A DNA stretch of 64,000 bases from Cyathus striatus (Eukaryota; Basidiomycota; Agaricomycetes; Agaricales; Nidulariaceae). The stretch's first letter is position 1, and each line of letters opens with the position of its first letter. The translations under genes were made by a program, and so were the position numbers. The notes under the pieces were generated by a model that was not told where the DNA came from, did not search any database, and was given only the letters and a program-made list of their open reading frames with translations. The stretch spans positions 2,356,001 through 2,420,000 of the forward strand of contig JAOVFP010000008.1 in assembly GCA_025738555.1 (NCBI GenBank), read 5' to 3'. Below, piece after piece: positions 1-12,349 of this stretch.

Positions 1-287
1 TGTTGTCACCTCTGCCCTCTTATCGTGGTGAAAACTCATTTTATTGTTGTTATAAGCTCTATTGATTAGGGTCATCTGCGGCTCGTATAAGGATTGATTG
101 TATCAATACGTAGATTAAAATATTAAGTTTGAAAACTCATATAGACTCGTCACTATCGAATCACCGACCCTCACCAGGGTATATGATGAGCGTTGTAGTG
201 GTGGTTGACGTGAGGTCCTAGTTGGTATAGGGTGCATACGTAATTCACTCTTGAAAGAGCTAGATTTACTGGCACACATTCCCTGCA
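1..287. other. Left flank of duplicated segment, no gene recognised
   Basis: This stretch has no match to the second copy of the duplication. The short open frames here show no family signature. The homology to 30955 onward begins near position 288. Confidence 0.4.
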
Positions 288-751
288 GCCTGTCTTGCGA
301 TCTCCACAGTAGCTCATACAACCAACAACCCATCGTCCAACCTGTCGTGTAACGCACACTGATTCCCGCGTCCTCGACCAACGTCGTATTACACCCCAAA
401 CATCGACCTTACATCTCAAAACCGCTCTTCTCATCCAGTGTGCAACTCACCCTGCTTTCCAACTAAACACGACAAAGGTATGTTGGATGCTCAAATGATA
501 AACAGTAACTCGGAAATTATGACGGCAGGTGATGGTAGGTACGAGGATGGAAATGGAAAGTCGGTGGCCGGAGAGACATAGTCCGCGGTCCTTGGTTGAG
601 CGGAAGTCAGGGTGACGAAACCATAGACGCGGTCACGAAAGTACACCGAGGTATGCATGTGGAGTGACGTGGAACTTGAGCTCCTCGCCTGTTAGCGAGG
701 GTATGAGTGGGGTTGAATATAAGAGAGTTATGAGGGGGAAGATGCCGCGAA

Positions 752-1123
752 CTAGAGCCTCCATGGGCGTTGCATGGAGTAGGACAGTATGAGGCAAGCT
801 GCAAGAGCGAAGCCCCTGCAAATCGTGTTGGAAGTGTTTCGGCAGTCTTCATCAACATCCCTCGCCCGCACGGTGTCCTTCTCTTCAGTTGTCCCAAACA
901 CATACTCGTACCCCACAGGATGCCACCCGTCGTATGACGCATCGCTCTCACAAGCTCTCCATGGATTGTTGCCCTTAAAGGCCCCTCGGATTGGCTCAGC
1001 CACCAAATATCTACGAATGCTCGCACTCCAGGTTGAGTGCAACGGACATGGCTTGGGTCTCCGATTTAGGGATTCTGAGGCGCGGTGAAGGTGCCTACGA
1101 CGGTGCCAGTTGGGATGTTGCAT
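752..1123 (-). pseudogene. Unidentified gene remnant, copy A
   Basis: An open minus-strand frame of about 123 codons whose counterpart lies at 31342-31623. Comparing the copies, this frame has more silent third-position changes (for example in the WHPVGYEYVFG stretch) than the overlapping frame at 607-1026. That suggests it was once coding. I do not recognise the family. A GT/AG exon border is possible near 833 (RC ends tttgcag). It may belong to the same gene as the remnant at 1480-1900. Confidence 0.3.
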
Positions 1124-1479
1124 AGGTAGCTGGTCGAAAGAGGCTGCCGAGAGGTATGAGCAGACAAGACATTGGGCTCAGGTGAGGGTTGATAGGACGA
1201 TGTAGGCGATCCCCTGTGGTCATGGATGTAGGAGAGTAAGGAGACGACAATGACGGAGATTGTAGGAATAGAGTTTCTCGGAGCCTGAGCGTGCGCGATT
1301 GAAGGGTCACCATCTGCCGTCGTTGCTGGACGTGGTGTAAGTACGGTCTAAAAAGAAGGCAGAGGAGAAAGAGGAGATGAACAAGAGTGGAACGAGAAAG
1401 GGGAAAGAGTCGAAGAGGCAGGAGAGAAGAGAGTGGTGGATAAGTAAGAGATTCCTATACATACCTTGCTAACCCAATC

Positions 1480-1900
1480 GCCCAGCATCCCAGCGCATCT
1501 TCTGCAGGTATCCCCCTACCAACTTCACCAGCAAAGCATGCGACACCACTCCCCAACAGTGGAGGAACGGAAACGAGTAAACAGAGGAGGGAGGGAGGAC
1601 ACGAATGAGGTTACTGAGGAAAGGACGTAAGATTTCGAAGAAGATGGACAAGGAGTATGTATATACGTAAGCATTGAAGAAAGACGTACATACCCTATTG
1701 CTCCTGTCCCTTCGCTGCGTATGCGTCTAGGAACGGCACGACTAATGAAAATACCCCGCGACGGGCTCGACACACTCCATGAATTACGAAATACGAAGGA
1801 GAGTTGACATCGCGATTGAATCAACTCCTGGCTGCAGCCACGCGGACACAAGCACTAGTCGTCCTCCAAATCGACGTTCACTGGCCATTTTGGGACGATG
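1480..1900 (-). pseudogene. Unidentified gene remnant with conserved exon, copy A
   Basis: Minus-strand exons around 1480-1560 read GIPAEDALGCWAIG and are followed by a GTATGT donor. A second exon at about 1710-1860 also ends at a GTATGT donor. The first exon resembles an exon at 6993-7080 (GMSAVDALGCEWLGLAG), so the segment held two related genes before it duplicated. Copy B counterparts are near 31930-32330. A 2-bp difference between copies (gaaggg versus gaag at the end of the second exon) shifts the frame in one of them. The family is not recognised. Confidence 0.3.
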
Positions 1901-2261
1901 AGGTTCGTTCGTTGGATAGATATTGGAATTACCAGTTCACGTACTTCGGTTGATTACCAGGCGCGTCATATGGTGCATAAATTGGCTGGTGGAGTACCCT
2001 TGTGGGAAGACAGGCGGGGTCGTGGTGTCAGGTAGGAAGGACCCCACGCCAAAACAGACTGGTATCTCGGCAAAAACCAAAGAACCATCAAAGTATCACG
2101 TGGAACGTGTCGAACCGAACGCGACCGCGCCTCACATTCAAAATTTAATGACCCGCCCTCTTCTTCTTCTCCTCCTCCTCCTCCTACCCACTCACAGCCC
2201 TTTGTATGCACCGGCATGAGTAAACGATACCTTAATGTCGTCGGTGCATCCTCTCAGCCTA

Positions 2262-4356
2262 AATAGGCGGTGGTGGATTTTCGATGTACGTCCCTTTCTC
2301 TCGCTCTCCTTCCAACTCACCGTTTGTAATAAATATTCCTCCGCGCAGTAAACACAGAAGAACGCTGCATAGCAACATGCAAGCACATCCTCATAACAGA
2401 CAACACAACCCCCAAAGAACGCGAAATAGTCGAAAAGGAAATGTGTATCAACCCAAACCTACGACACAAGTACATCCTAGAATTATCATTGGGGTCGTTG
2501 TGGAGATGAAACATAAGCATATTTACGAGCTGAAGTTTTATATGCTTTTGGAGCTTGCGGCTGGGGGGATTTGTTTGAATAGATTGGTGCGTTGTTCTTC
2601 TAAGTAACGGATGGGATGATGCCGATGGGTGGTTGGCAGATCCGGATGTGGGTGTAGGAGAAGAAGTAGCGCAGCATTACTTTAACCAACTTATTTCCAG
2701 GGTGGTACGTCATACCTCCCCCTTCTCCTCCCCACCCCCACCTCACACAAAGCACAGGACTACATCCACAAACAAGGGGTATGCCACCACGACCTCAAAC
2801 CAGAAAACTTCCTGCTGGACGCAGCAGGAACCCTCAAAATCTCCGATTTCGGCCTCTCATCCGTCTTCAAGCTCGGCGAAAAGACGAGGTTACTAAGTAA
2901 GAAATGTGGGAGTCTTCCATACGTTGCTCCTGAAGTGCGTTTTTTCTTTCTTTTATGGCGTGAGGATGAGGAGGAGTGCTGGTTTATGCATATGATGTTA
3001 TTTGGCTTTACCACAGTTGAACAAGGACGAACCGTACGCTGCTGAGCCTGTGGACGTTTGGGGCATAGGTGTTATTTTGTTTACGCTTATAGCTGGCAGT
3101 GCGTGTTCCTCCCTCCCTCTCTTTACTCTCTGCGGGTGCTAATGTGGATGATACGTAGATACACCATGGGACGAATCTACCCTCCACAGTCCCGAACCCT
3201 GCCACTACGTAAGCAGGTCCAATTTTCATGATGACCCGTGGAATCGGATTGGCGACACTGCGTTATGTGAGCCCTCTTTGAGTTTCTCTTGGGGTTTACG
3301 ATGTATGGCTTATGTGCATTCGTATAGCGTTGATATGCGGGATGTTGACGGTAGATCCGAGCGAGAGGATGACGCTGACTGAGGTTTTTCAGCATCCTTG
3401 GTGTTTATCATACGTCCTTCCCTTCCCTCCCCCTTTCTCTCTACTTACAAAGAGAATGAGTAGACCAAGTCTACTAGCCAATCAACCACGAACGCTAGCT
3501 GATAAACTTACAGCTTCGTTACGCGCGAATGGTGATCTGGGGTTGACTGCTCCCGATCTATCCCATTGCGTCTTTCTTTCCGTTTTATTGATGTTAAGGG
3601 TAGCTTCTTGTGTGGAAGGAGCGAGAAAGACGACGACGGTGATACAATTATGCGTTCTGCGACGCGCGGGTCGCAGTTTACCCAGACCCTTATGTTATTC
3701 GTGCTTCTCCTTCCCTTCCCTTCCCTTCTTTACCCTCGCCCTTACTTTTACCCCTCAGTCACAAACGCAATCAGGAACCCGCTACACACCACATCTAACA
3801 CGATACTACGCCTCTCTTGGCCCTACCCTCCTCATCTCACTCATCAAGGAGACACTAGAACTTATGGGAGTGTCGACGAAAGGTCCGGAGGAAGACGGGC
3901 AGAAGATGAGGTTGCGGATTGGGGGGTGGGACGCGAGGAGGGTGCAGTTTAAAGGGTGGGTTTGAGTTGAGAGGTTTTCGTATAGGGAGGTTGAGGGTTC
4001 GTTTTGAGTTTTGCAAGGGATGTTGTGAGTTTTTATTTTGCTGCTTTTCGTTCTAGATGTTGGATGTAAGGGGAGGAGAAACTGGTTGGCTGGTTCCCTA
4101 CTTGTGTGGACTTCGTTTCTTCACCGGTGTGGAAGGATGGAAGGTGGTTTCTTCTAACTTCCCTGTTGCCCATGTCGTTCTTGCGTGGAAGAAAAGGAAC
4201 TATTACTGATATGCTTGCTTGTAGGGAAATCCTATTTCGTGGCGCAAGATTTGGAAGGCAGTTATTCTGTCGCCGATCGTAGAGCCACATGTGTTGCGTA
4301 AGACGCCTGCTCAACAGCGGGAGGAGAAGCAGCAACGGGAAGAACAAGAGGAGTGA
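2262..4356 (+). pseudogene. chk1: Checkpoint kinase 1 (Chk1) pseudogene, copy A
   Basis: Chk1 is a nuclear Ser/Thr kinase of the DNA-damage and replication checkpoint. The pieces in order are a glycine-rich loop (about 2262), ATCKHILITD with the ATP-binding Lys (exon from 2349), LELAAGG (2550s), [65 protein letters not shown], and the C-terminal regulatory domain ending with NPISWRKIWKAV and EPHVLRKTPAQQ. Several GT/AG introns separate the exons. Lesions are a one-base frameshift after RHKYILE, a G-run one base short in GGDLF that shifts the frame (also in copy B), a TAG in place of the Lys codon of LFDKI, HRD changed to HHD, and a TGA in the C-terminal domain. The 5' exon is also truncated relative to copy B. 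Kinase identity is very secure and Chk1 assignment strong. It cannot make an active kinase. Confidence 0.85.
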
Positions 4357-4539
4357 GTGTCGCGTTGTCCGCGCATAAGAGTTTAAAATTAGGATTGGGA
4401 TCGTGTGGATTGAGACTTTTATAATTTTACTATTGTGCTTCATGTTGTATATTTCGCGGTTTATAGGTTAGGATATGCTGTATATATAATGTTTTTGTAC
4501 ATATTAGAATTTGGATTTCGGCTGGAGCTTTAGTGTGGT

Positions 4540-4964
4540 CTCGTTGTGGAGTTTCCGAGTTTCAAGCAAGAAGATTATGCTTGTCACTGGAAACACACAG
4601 GATTAAAGTGATGCGAGTCCGAGAACTTGAGACTTAATTTCCGAGGGTGCGTGTCGTAGGGTCTCGTATTCAAGAACTCTACTCGTACAAGGTAATTCTA
4701 CAAGCTATTTATAAGTATCTACACAGTAAGTAATGAGTCAATTGGAGTCAAAGAGAAAGTAAGTAGTGAGTCAGAGAGAAGAAAAAGAGATGCAAGTGAT
4801 TGGTTAGAAAGAGAAATGAGTCGAGTGGTAACGGTTCCGTAAAGGAATACCGAGAGATGAACCAATGAGGCGAAGGGTAGCGCGTGGAGAAGGTTGATGA
4901 GGTCACATGATATTCCATAGTCATTGCCGAGTCCGAACATGCAAGGTCGATACCTTACACTCGT
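4540..4964. mobile_element. Solo LTR with 5-bp target duplication
   Basis: A 415-bp element at 4545-4959 begins TGTGGAG, ends CCTTACA and is flanked by CTCGT on both sides (4540-4544, 4960-4964). TG...CA ends plus a 5-bp target repeat mark an LTR. The site is empty in copy B (near 36930) and in the third chk1 fragment (near 59080), so it inserted after the duplication. No internal retroelement genes remain. Confidence 0.85.
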
Positions 4965-5165
4965 TAACTAGCGTCGAAACAACTCATTCATCCAATTCTC
5001 CCCAAATGATAGTACTCTTATTCAACAAGAAACCACAGATATATCGTAACATACTTCTTCCTCCCCATCCATCCATCGAACTACGCACACCGAACAAATG
5101 CGCCGCAGGCCCCATACCGCGCATCACACCAACATTAGCTTAACATTCAATACATCAGCTTCGCT

Positions 5166-6452
5166 CTACGATCTAAGGAGGGTGGAAGAACGTACCAGCT
5201 CGGCGCTCCGACCTCTTCCCTTAGATTTCGATGTACCTTCGAGAGCAAGCACGGGCTCGAGGAACTTTTGTTCTTTTAGGTTGGAAGGCGGGGGTAGGGC
5301 GTGTTTGGTTGCTTGTTGGGAGGGTGCCGAGGTTCGGGATCTGTAGGGTGGGTGTTAGTTTGTGAGCGAGGGAAGGGAAGAATGAAGAAAACGAGGGGAA
5401 GAAGGGGAACTAGCGACAAAAGGGAAGTAAGGGAAGGGGTGGCGAAAAGGCGGCAGAGAGAGGGGAAGAAGACGACGTGACGGGGGGGAGGGAGTGGGAG
5501 GGAAGAAGGGGAAGAAGGGGAAGAAGGGGAAGAAGGGGAAGAAGGGGAAGAAGGGGAAGAAGGGGAAGAAGGGGAAGAAGGGGAAGAAGGGGAAGAAGGG
5601 GAAGAAGGGGAAGAAGGGGCGGGAGAGGGAGAGGGAGATGATGATAGACACGGAAAGAGACACACACCCAAGAACAACATCCTTAGCACTCGCACCAGTC
5701 CTCGTCTTATCCTCCTCTTCCCCTTCGCCTCATCTCCCCATCCCTAGGAATAACAACAGCCTTAGCCTTAGGAGAAAACGCAGCAGTGAAAAGGTCACCA
5801 GGCAAATGAATCGGGTTTATGTTGCGCTTCATTGCCGTAGGCGGCAGAGGAGCTTCCGTATCATCGTCAGAATCCATGCCGAACACGGTGAATTCTTCTT
5901 CTTCCTCTTTGTCGTCCTCGTCTGCGGGGATGGTGGAGTCAACATCAGAGTACTCCATCCCACTATCGCCTTCGTCAATTGAGCCAAAACCATCCTCGTC
6001 GGAGTCCATATCGAAAACGTACTCGTTAGAGCCCAAGTCAGCAAAAGTAAACCCATCCCCGTCGACAGATTCAGACTTGGAGCTGTGCTCCTTGTCGGCC
6101 TCTTTCATCGCGCGCTCCATGTGCGCCATGAGTTTATCTTCGGATTCAGCTTTCTTCCCTTTATCCTTCACTTCCGTCCCCACTTCCACCACCACCTCCC
6201 CCCCCATCTTCCCCTCACCCTTACCCTCCTCGCCCCTACTCCTCTCCATCTGCTCCTTCAACTTCCGATCCCTCTCCCTATTCACCTCATCGGTCTTCTC
6301 CTTGAGCGCCTTCTGCACCTTTTCACCACTTCCTCATGCAGCCGCGCACTCTTTTTGGACGTGGAGAGCGATACGGCCTCTGGTGCCTCGTCGGAGCCCG
6401 AGTCGCTCGCTGAGTCGTTTTTGGGGAGTTTGGATTTGGGTGATTTCGCTAT
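5166..6452 (-). pseudogene. U3 snoRNA-associated protein (Utp16/Bud21-like) pseudogene, copy A
   Basis: The family helps process pre-rRNA in the nucleolar small-subunit processome. Exon 1 (6452-5668) holds Lys/Glu-rich coiled-coil-like and acidic stretches, then INPIHLPGDLFTAAFSPKAK. An intron (5667-5341, GTGTGT...CTACAG) leads to exon 2, which contains KFLEPVLALEGTSKSKG. Compared with copy B the start codon is ATA instead of ATG (6450-6452), and one base is missing near 6330 in the stretch before KALKEKT, which shifts the frame. Exon 2 is open here while copy B has a TGA. The intron has gained a 9-bp minisatellite. The EAPEAV.LSTSKK signature and the LP.DLF...F motif support the family; the exact orthologue is inferred. 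Confidence 0.65.
5501..5617. repeat. 9-bp minisatellite (GGAAGAAGG), about 13 units
   Basis: Thirteen near-perfect tandem copies of a 9-bp purine-rich unit lie inside the intron of the copy A Utp16-like gene. The matching intron in copy B has no array, so it expanded after the duplication. On the gene's sense strand it is a polypyrimidine tract. The plus-strand KGK-repeat frame through it is not a gene. Confidence 0.95.
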
Positions 6453-6992
6453 TGTGTTAAGGCGAGCAGGCGGGAGGGTGGTGAGACGGTTATGGTGGGA
6501 GACTAGGAAAGGGAGGGAGAGGAGAGAGATCCTTGGCCTGGGAAGAGTTCGGGTGGGTTTGGTATGTGTTAGTTGTACATAGGGACAACTTCGATCAGTA
6601 TGAACCAGGAGCTTGAGTCCCGAGAAGAGGACAAATGATCCTAGGGAGCCGATTTGAACTTCCAGTCATAGTAACGATAAAGTGTGAACTTGTTGTTGCA
6701 CTCTGCTCTCCTTCCGGCTGCAAAGTGGAATAAGGGGAAAGGGGCGATAGCGATGGTGTTCATTCTAGAGCCTCGACTCTGAAGTGAGAATGTCGTTGAT
6801 CGTTCGAGTCAAGCTCGAGTGGGCGTACCTGCCACGTGGAAAAAAGACAGGCGAGGGGTATCTGCGGTTTGTCTGCAGTAGTTTCTGGAGATGGCATGAG
6901 TACAGTCAAATTAAGGTGGAAGAGGACAAGAAGAGGGTGAAGAGCGGAGGAATAAGGGGGGGGGAGGGGCAGAGTCGAAGAGGTGGAACATA

Positions 6993-7560
6993 CCCTGCTA
7001 ATCCAAGCCACTCACATCCCAGCGCATCTACTGCTGACATCCCCCTACCGACTTCACGGTGAAGCCTGCAACTCCACCCCCCAACACCTCATTCCACCGA
7101 GACGCAACGTACGCCCTGTTGTGTCGCATGCCGGACGGATGTATGGTACTGGGCTTCTCCTCTTCAGATTCGATCTGAGTACATGTGAGAGTGTTGCTGC
7201 AGATAGAGAGGATTAGCGTCAGTTCGTAAAGAACAAGGGATGATATAAAGAGGAAGGTAAGGTGGGAAGAGGGTGAAGAGGAAAGGACGAAAGTGAACGG
7301 AGGGAGGGTGAGGGGATGGAACGGAGGGAGAGAGCTGCAGTTTGCACTCACAGAGGACGCAAGTACTAGCTTCTTCCCCGAAAACATCGAAGTGAAGACC
7401 TTGCACATGCGTTGAGTAACCAATGATCTTGAGATAGTTGAGGGTTTTGAGTACACCCAGCCCGTTTGGCTCGACAGAAACCGCAATGCGCGTCCATGTA
7501 CAGGTAGATCGTTCGACTACTGGCAGGCGTGTGCTATGGTGAGTTGGCGAGGGAGTACCT
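6993..7560 (-). pseudogene. Unidentified multi-exon gene remnant, copy A
   Basis: Minus-strand exon 7560-7350 reads NGLGVLKTLNYLKIIGYS and HFDVFGEEASTCVLC, followed by a GTGAGT donor. A CTGCAG acceptor near 7196 opens an exon containing RHNRAYVASRWNEVLGGG and, after a frame problem, GMSAVDALGCEWLGLAG with a GTATGT donor. The counterpart in copy B is 43150-43740. The second exon is related to the one at 1480-1560. I do not recognise the protein family. The splice sites and the conservation between copies argue it was once a gene. Confidence 0.4.
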
Positions 7561-7973
7561 GCAGTTATGAGTAGGGCTGATTAGGGCAGTAGGAAGCCTG
7601 AGCTACCAGCGCAAGAGGTGCCATGGTGAGCGTACGTGATAGTGCGAAGGGACTTGAGGGGGAACCCAAACGTCACAGGCATGGGGAACGCCGAAATTCC
7701 ACATCCGTTGAATTCAGTGGGAATTCATTTATGTGAGCAGAATTGCTGCAGAGTCTCACTAGGCCATCAGAACAATAGCATCAGGATACAGAAAGTGGGC
7801 TAAAAAGCCTGCACTGCTTGTGCACTGCAGTAAGCCGTCTTGGAAACGACATGCTATTGCTAATCAGTTGCGAAGTAAACGTGCCTCTACTTCAGTACAA
7901 CTGTTATTGCATATGAACTGAATTAAAATATTCGCTCGATCTAGGTTTGATTAGTAGTATGTAGAAATAAACA

Positions 7974-8121
7974 CCTCAGACAGGACTGAATCGGATCGCG
8001 TTGCATATGGTACATGGTTGGAATATGGTTCTCACCCCGATGCAGAAAATAGCCTTTTTTAGAAGGTGTTAACATCGGGGTGTACCACACGTACCGTGAT
8101 CCGATTCACTATTGTCTGGGG
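7974..8121. mobile_element. 148-bp MITE, copy A only
   Basis: The element starts CCTCAGACAG and ends with the inverted match TTGTCTGGGG. Longer inverted stretches (TGAATCGGATC against GATCCGATTCA, and CACCCCGATG against CATCGGGGTG) form a hairpin around a short loop. The same site in copy B (near 44130) is empty. A clear target duplication is not seen. It lies about 300 bp upstream of the NLR start codon. Confidence 0.7.
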
Positions 8122-8421
8122 TGAAAGCCAGTGCAAGTACACGAGTTGAGGATTGCATATTACTACATGCGTATACTGGGGTGCATATATCTTTAGCATG
8201 GCCAGCTGACGACTAATGAAGTTGAACAGCATCATGAGCTGTACATCTCTCTAATTTTAGATCAAAGCAAACGCAACTCATCCACCCAATTCTGGATTGA
8301 TATGCACGCACAGCATGTTTGATGAGACCACAATCAATATATATATGGGTCGTTAGATGGTAGAATCTTCTCCCCCATTCATATACGTTACAAGGAACAC
8401 AACACACACAATCAAACAGCA

Positions 8422-11400
8422 ATGTCTCAACCATTCCAGAAAGTCACAAACCGAAAGGCTGGGACCTCTCGTTCGTTCAATACTAAAAGGAATAAGGCTT
8501 GGCCTTCCCATGGCCATGTACAAGGCAAAGATCATTCCCTTCAAACAGATAATGAAGTGTCAAGCACTATGTTGTCTGATGTACCACAGACATTATCTAT
8601 TACAATTGTGTGTCCAAATGAAGTTGTTTTTTTACTGGATTTCTGTCTTACAAATAGCAGGAAAAGGATACAGTTAATACAGTGCCTCAAGTATTCACAG
8701 GAAACACTGGAAATGTCCACATTAATGACACAATAATTAACAATGCTGCTTCAATTACAAATATTCATCACAACAAGTTCAAGGAAGATGATTTGCTAGC
8801 AAAAAAATTGGATCCAGTATTTGGTGCTGCTTATAATTCAAAGGAAAGGGAAAAGGCCACTGGATGTACCACTGGTACTCGTGTGGATCTGTTGCAAGAA
8901 ATTGACAACTGGATTGCTTCAACTGATAAAGCATCTATCTACTGGCTTTCTGGGCTTGCAGGAACTGGAAAATCGACTGTGGCTCATAGTGTGGCCCATA
9001 AATATGACAAAAATGGAGCCTCTTTCTTCTTCTCTAGGGATCACTTAGCTAGGAGTGAACCTACAAATGTAATTAAAACACTGGCTTATCAACTGGGAAA
9101 ACAACTTCCACCACTGAAACAAAAGATGTTGGAAGAAGTTGGAAATGACCATTCAATTCTCCACTCAACTCTTGAAATTCAGCTGCAGAAGCTTATTTTG
9201 AATCCAATTCTAAATATAAAAAATAGTTTAAAAAATATTACAACAGTGATTGTACTGGATGCACTGGATGAATGTCAGCAAGACATGCAAGCACATATTA
9301 TCAAAGTATTGGCTGACAACCTCAGAAAGTGCACCTTTCCAATTAAATTCTTTGTTACCAGTCGACCTGAGGTATCTCTTGAAAACATCTTTCAAACTAA
9401 AACAGTGGAATCCTTGACAAATCCATTTGTTTTGCATAATATTGAAAAAGAAAAGGTCAATAGTGATATAAGGTTGTACATAGAACATGAGATTGATGAA
9501 ATGCTCATTGAGAAACCATGGCCAAAGCCAAATGAAATGAGTGAACTAATAGAAATCTGTTCTGGCTTATTCATTGCAGCAACTACAGCTATGAAATTTA
9601 TTCATGATGGTCCTAGAATTGGTGCACAGGCCAAATTAAGATTGATTCTTGAGAATCAATATATTAAAGCTAACAATATGAATGCATATGGATCACTTGA
9701 TAATATGTATATGAAAATACTTTTACTAGCTTCACAATCATCACACTGGAAAGAAGATGTATTTCGAGCTATTGTGGCTATCATTATATTAGGATTTAAC
9801 AACTTGACTATTCAAGGAATATTGCAAATTCTAAGGTTGAATTATGATGAAAATGATATCTATGAAATCCTTTACAATCTGAAGGCAGTACTACTTGTGC
9901 CACCATCTAATTCAAATCTTCCAATCCATGCCTTTCATTTATCATTTCATGATTTTCTTACCAATTCAGAAAGATGTTCAGATACAAGATTTTACATTGA
10001 TACAAAACAACATCACACATTTATTGCAACATATTGTTTGCATACACTTATGAGCAATCTCAAAGTAAATATTTGCAATATTGAAGATATGTCCACTGCA
10101 AATAAAGATATATCTATTCCTGATACAATGAGAGATGGGGTTGGTTATGCAGCTACATATTGGATTTTCCATATTCAAGAAGGATTAATAGATGAAAATC
10201 TGAATCAGCTGGCAACCACTTTTATATTAAAGTATACATTGCAGTGGCTTGAAGTCATATCACTATATGGTCAACTACAAAGAGCATTAGAGGGTGTGAG
10301 ACTCATAAAAAATCTGCCAGTGAGTGTAATTTTACATTGAGATTTATTTTTGCTAATTACTTAATTTAGTTTAATTCCAAATGTGTGGAGTTATTGAATG
10401 ATACTGAGATCTTTATTCTGCATAACTATGACATAATTAAGGATCATGCATTGCAAATTTACCAGTCTGCACTACTATTCACTCCACAACAAACCTTGTT
10501 GTATAAAATGTATCAAGATAAATTAAAGATAGTAAAAGTTATTCAAGGATACAACCAGTACTGGGATCCATGGATAAGGGTCCTTGAAGGCCATTCTAAG
10601 TGGGTCACCTCAGTTGCCATCTCACAGGATGGGACAACCATTGTCTCTGGCTCAGCAGACACTACAGTCAGAGTGTGGGATTCACATAGTGGAAAACTTC
10701 TCAATGAGCTAAAAGGCCATTCAGACTCAGTCATCTCAGTTGATATCTCACAGGATGGGTCAACTATTGTTACTGGCTCAAGTGACAAGACAGTCAGAGT
10801 ATGGGATTCACATAGTGGAAAACTTGTCAATCAGCTAAATGGCCATTCAGGTGTGGTCAGCTCAGTTGCCATCTCACAGGATGGAACAACTATTGTTTCT
10901 GGCTCATATGACAAGACAGTCAGAGTGTGGAATTCAGATAGTGGAAAACTCATCAGTGAGCTAAAAGGTCATTCACACTGGGTCAGCTCAGTTGCCATCT
11001 CACAGAATGGGACAACTATTGTTACTGGCTCAGATGACAAGACAGTCAGAGTGTGGAATTCATATAGTGGAAAACTTGTTAGTGAGCTAAAAGGCCATTC
11101 ACACTGGGTCAGCTCAGTTGCCATCTCACAGAATGGGACAACTATTGTTTCTGGCTCAGGTGACAACACAGTCAGAGTGTGGAATTCACATAGTGGAAAA
11201 CTTGTCAGTAAGCTAAAAGGCCATTCAGACTCAGTCAGGTCAGTTGCCATCTCACAGAATGGGACAACTATTGTAACTGGCTCAGATGACAAGACAGTCA
11301 GAGTGTGGAATTCACATAGTGGAAAACTTGTCAATGAGCTAAAAGGCCATTCAGACTCAGTCAGGTCAGTTGCTATCTCACATGATGGGATGTCCATTTT

Positions 11401-12349
11401 CTCTGGCTCAGATGACAAGACAGTCAGAGTGTGGAATTCACATAGTGGAAAACTTCTTACCAAGCTAGTTGGCCACTCAGACATAATTCAGTCAGTTGCC
11501 ATCTCACAAGATGGAACAACTATTGTTTCTGGCTCAGCAGACACTACAGTCAGAGTGTGGAATTCACATAGTGGAAAATGTCTTACCAAGCTAGTAGGCC
11601 ATTTAGACACAGTTCAGTCAGTTGCCATCTCACAAGATGGAACAACTATTGTTTCTGGCTCAGCAGACACTACAGTCAGAGTGTGGAATTCACATAGTAG
11701 AAAACATCTTACCAAGCTAGTAGGCCATTCAGATGCAGTTCAGTCAGTTGCCATCTCACAAGATGGAACAACTATTGTTTCTGGCTCAGCAGACACTACA
11801 GTCAGAGTGTGGGATTCACATAGTGGAGAACTTCTTACCCAGCTAGTAGGCCATTTTGACACAGTTCAGTCAGTTGCTATCTCACAGGATGGGATAACTG
11901 TTGTTTCTGGATCAAAGGATAGAACAGTCAGACTGTGGAATGCTCAAAATAGTAATTGTGTACATGTTTGGTCTCTATATAATGCTGTAAACCTAGTCAG
12001 GTTTAATATTGAACAAAACTGTATTGTTGTCAATAACAATAAAGTTTTTTCCATCTCAACTTTCACTGAGCTGGATCCCTTTTATGAATTATTTGACACT
12101 AGCTTGAATCTGGTTGTAAATAACTGGGTTGTAAAAACAGGAATGACATTATTTTGGCTTCCTCCTTCTTTTAGACCTACAGATTCATATGCATCAGTGT
12201 TGAACAATATCACAGTTGCTATTGGGACAAATTCAGGGAGAGTAGTACTAATTTCTCTATGTTCTGATAAATGGGAATCTGTTGTAGCAACCAAGGCGAA
12301 GACTAAATTTCAGAAATTTTTAGGAAATGTTTTAAAGTTAAAGAAATAG
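8422..12349 (+). CDS. NACHT-WD40 NLR-type protein, copy A (intact)
   Basis: Likely a cytosolic STAND NTPase acting as an immune or incompatibility receptor. The proposed structure is join(8422..8607, 8661..10319, 10370..12349), 1274 residues, with introns of 53 and 50 bp. The start MSQPFQKV is chosen because copy B has the same start and splice sites. The N-terminal 100 residues match no domain I know but include GNVHINDTIINNAASITN. The NACHT domain has the P-loop GLAGTGKS (about 160-167) and Walker B VIVLDALDEC (about 258-267). Eleven WD40 repeats of 42 residues run from about 688 to 1150. A C-terminal tail contains LFWLPPSFRP. No stop or frameshift is seen, although DNA around it is decayed. 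It has very few CpG dinucleotides and few CGN arginine codons. Function is inferred from fungal NLRs of similar architecture. Confidence 0.88.
10580..11965 (+). repeat. WD40-coding tandem array, 11 units of 126 bp
   Basis: Eleven 42-residue WD40 units are nearly identical, with the core ISQDGTTIVSGS and TVRVWNSHSGK. Differences concentrate after GH (SKW, SDS, SGV, SHW, SDI, LDT, SDA, FDT) and after SGS (A, S, Y, D, G, K). The first seven units carry ELKGHS-type joints and the last four KLVGHS-type joints, so the array is a mosaic of two unit classes. Confidence 0.95.

Noticed and set aside
607..1026. 139-codon minus-strand open frame
   Set aside because: It overlaps the 752-1123 frame. Copy comparison shows more amino-acid-changing differences in this frame, so it is the less likely coding frame.
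5494..5982. Plus-strand KGK-repeat protein
   Set aside because: It reads through the intron minisatellite antisense to the Utp16-like gene. Frames on the other strand over the same array are also low-complexity by-products.
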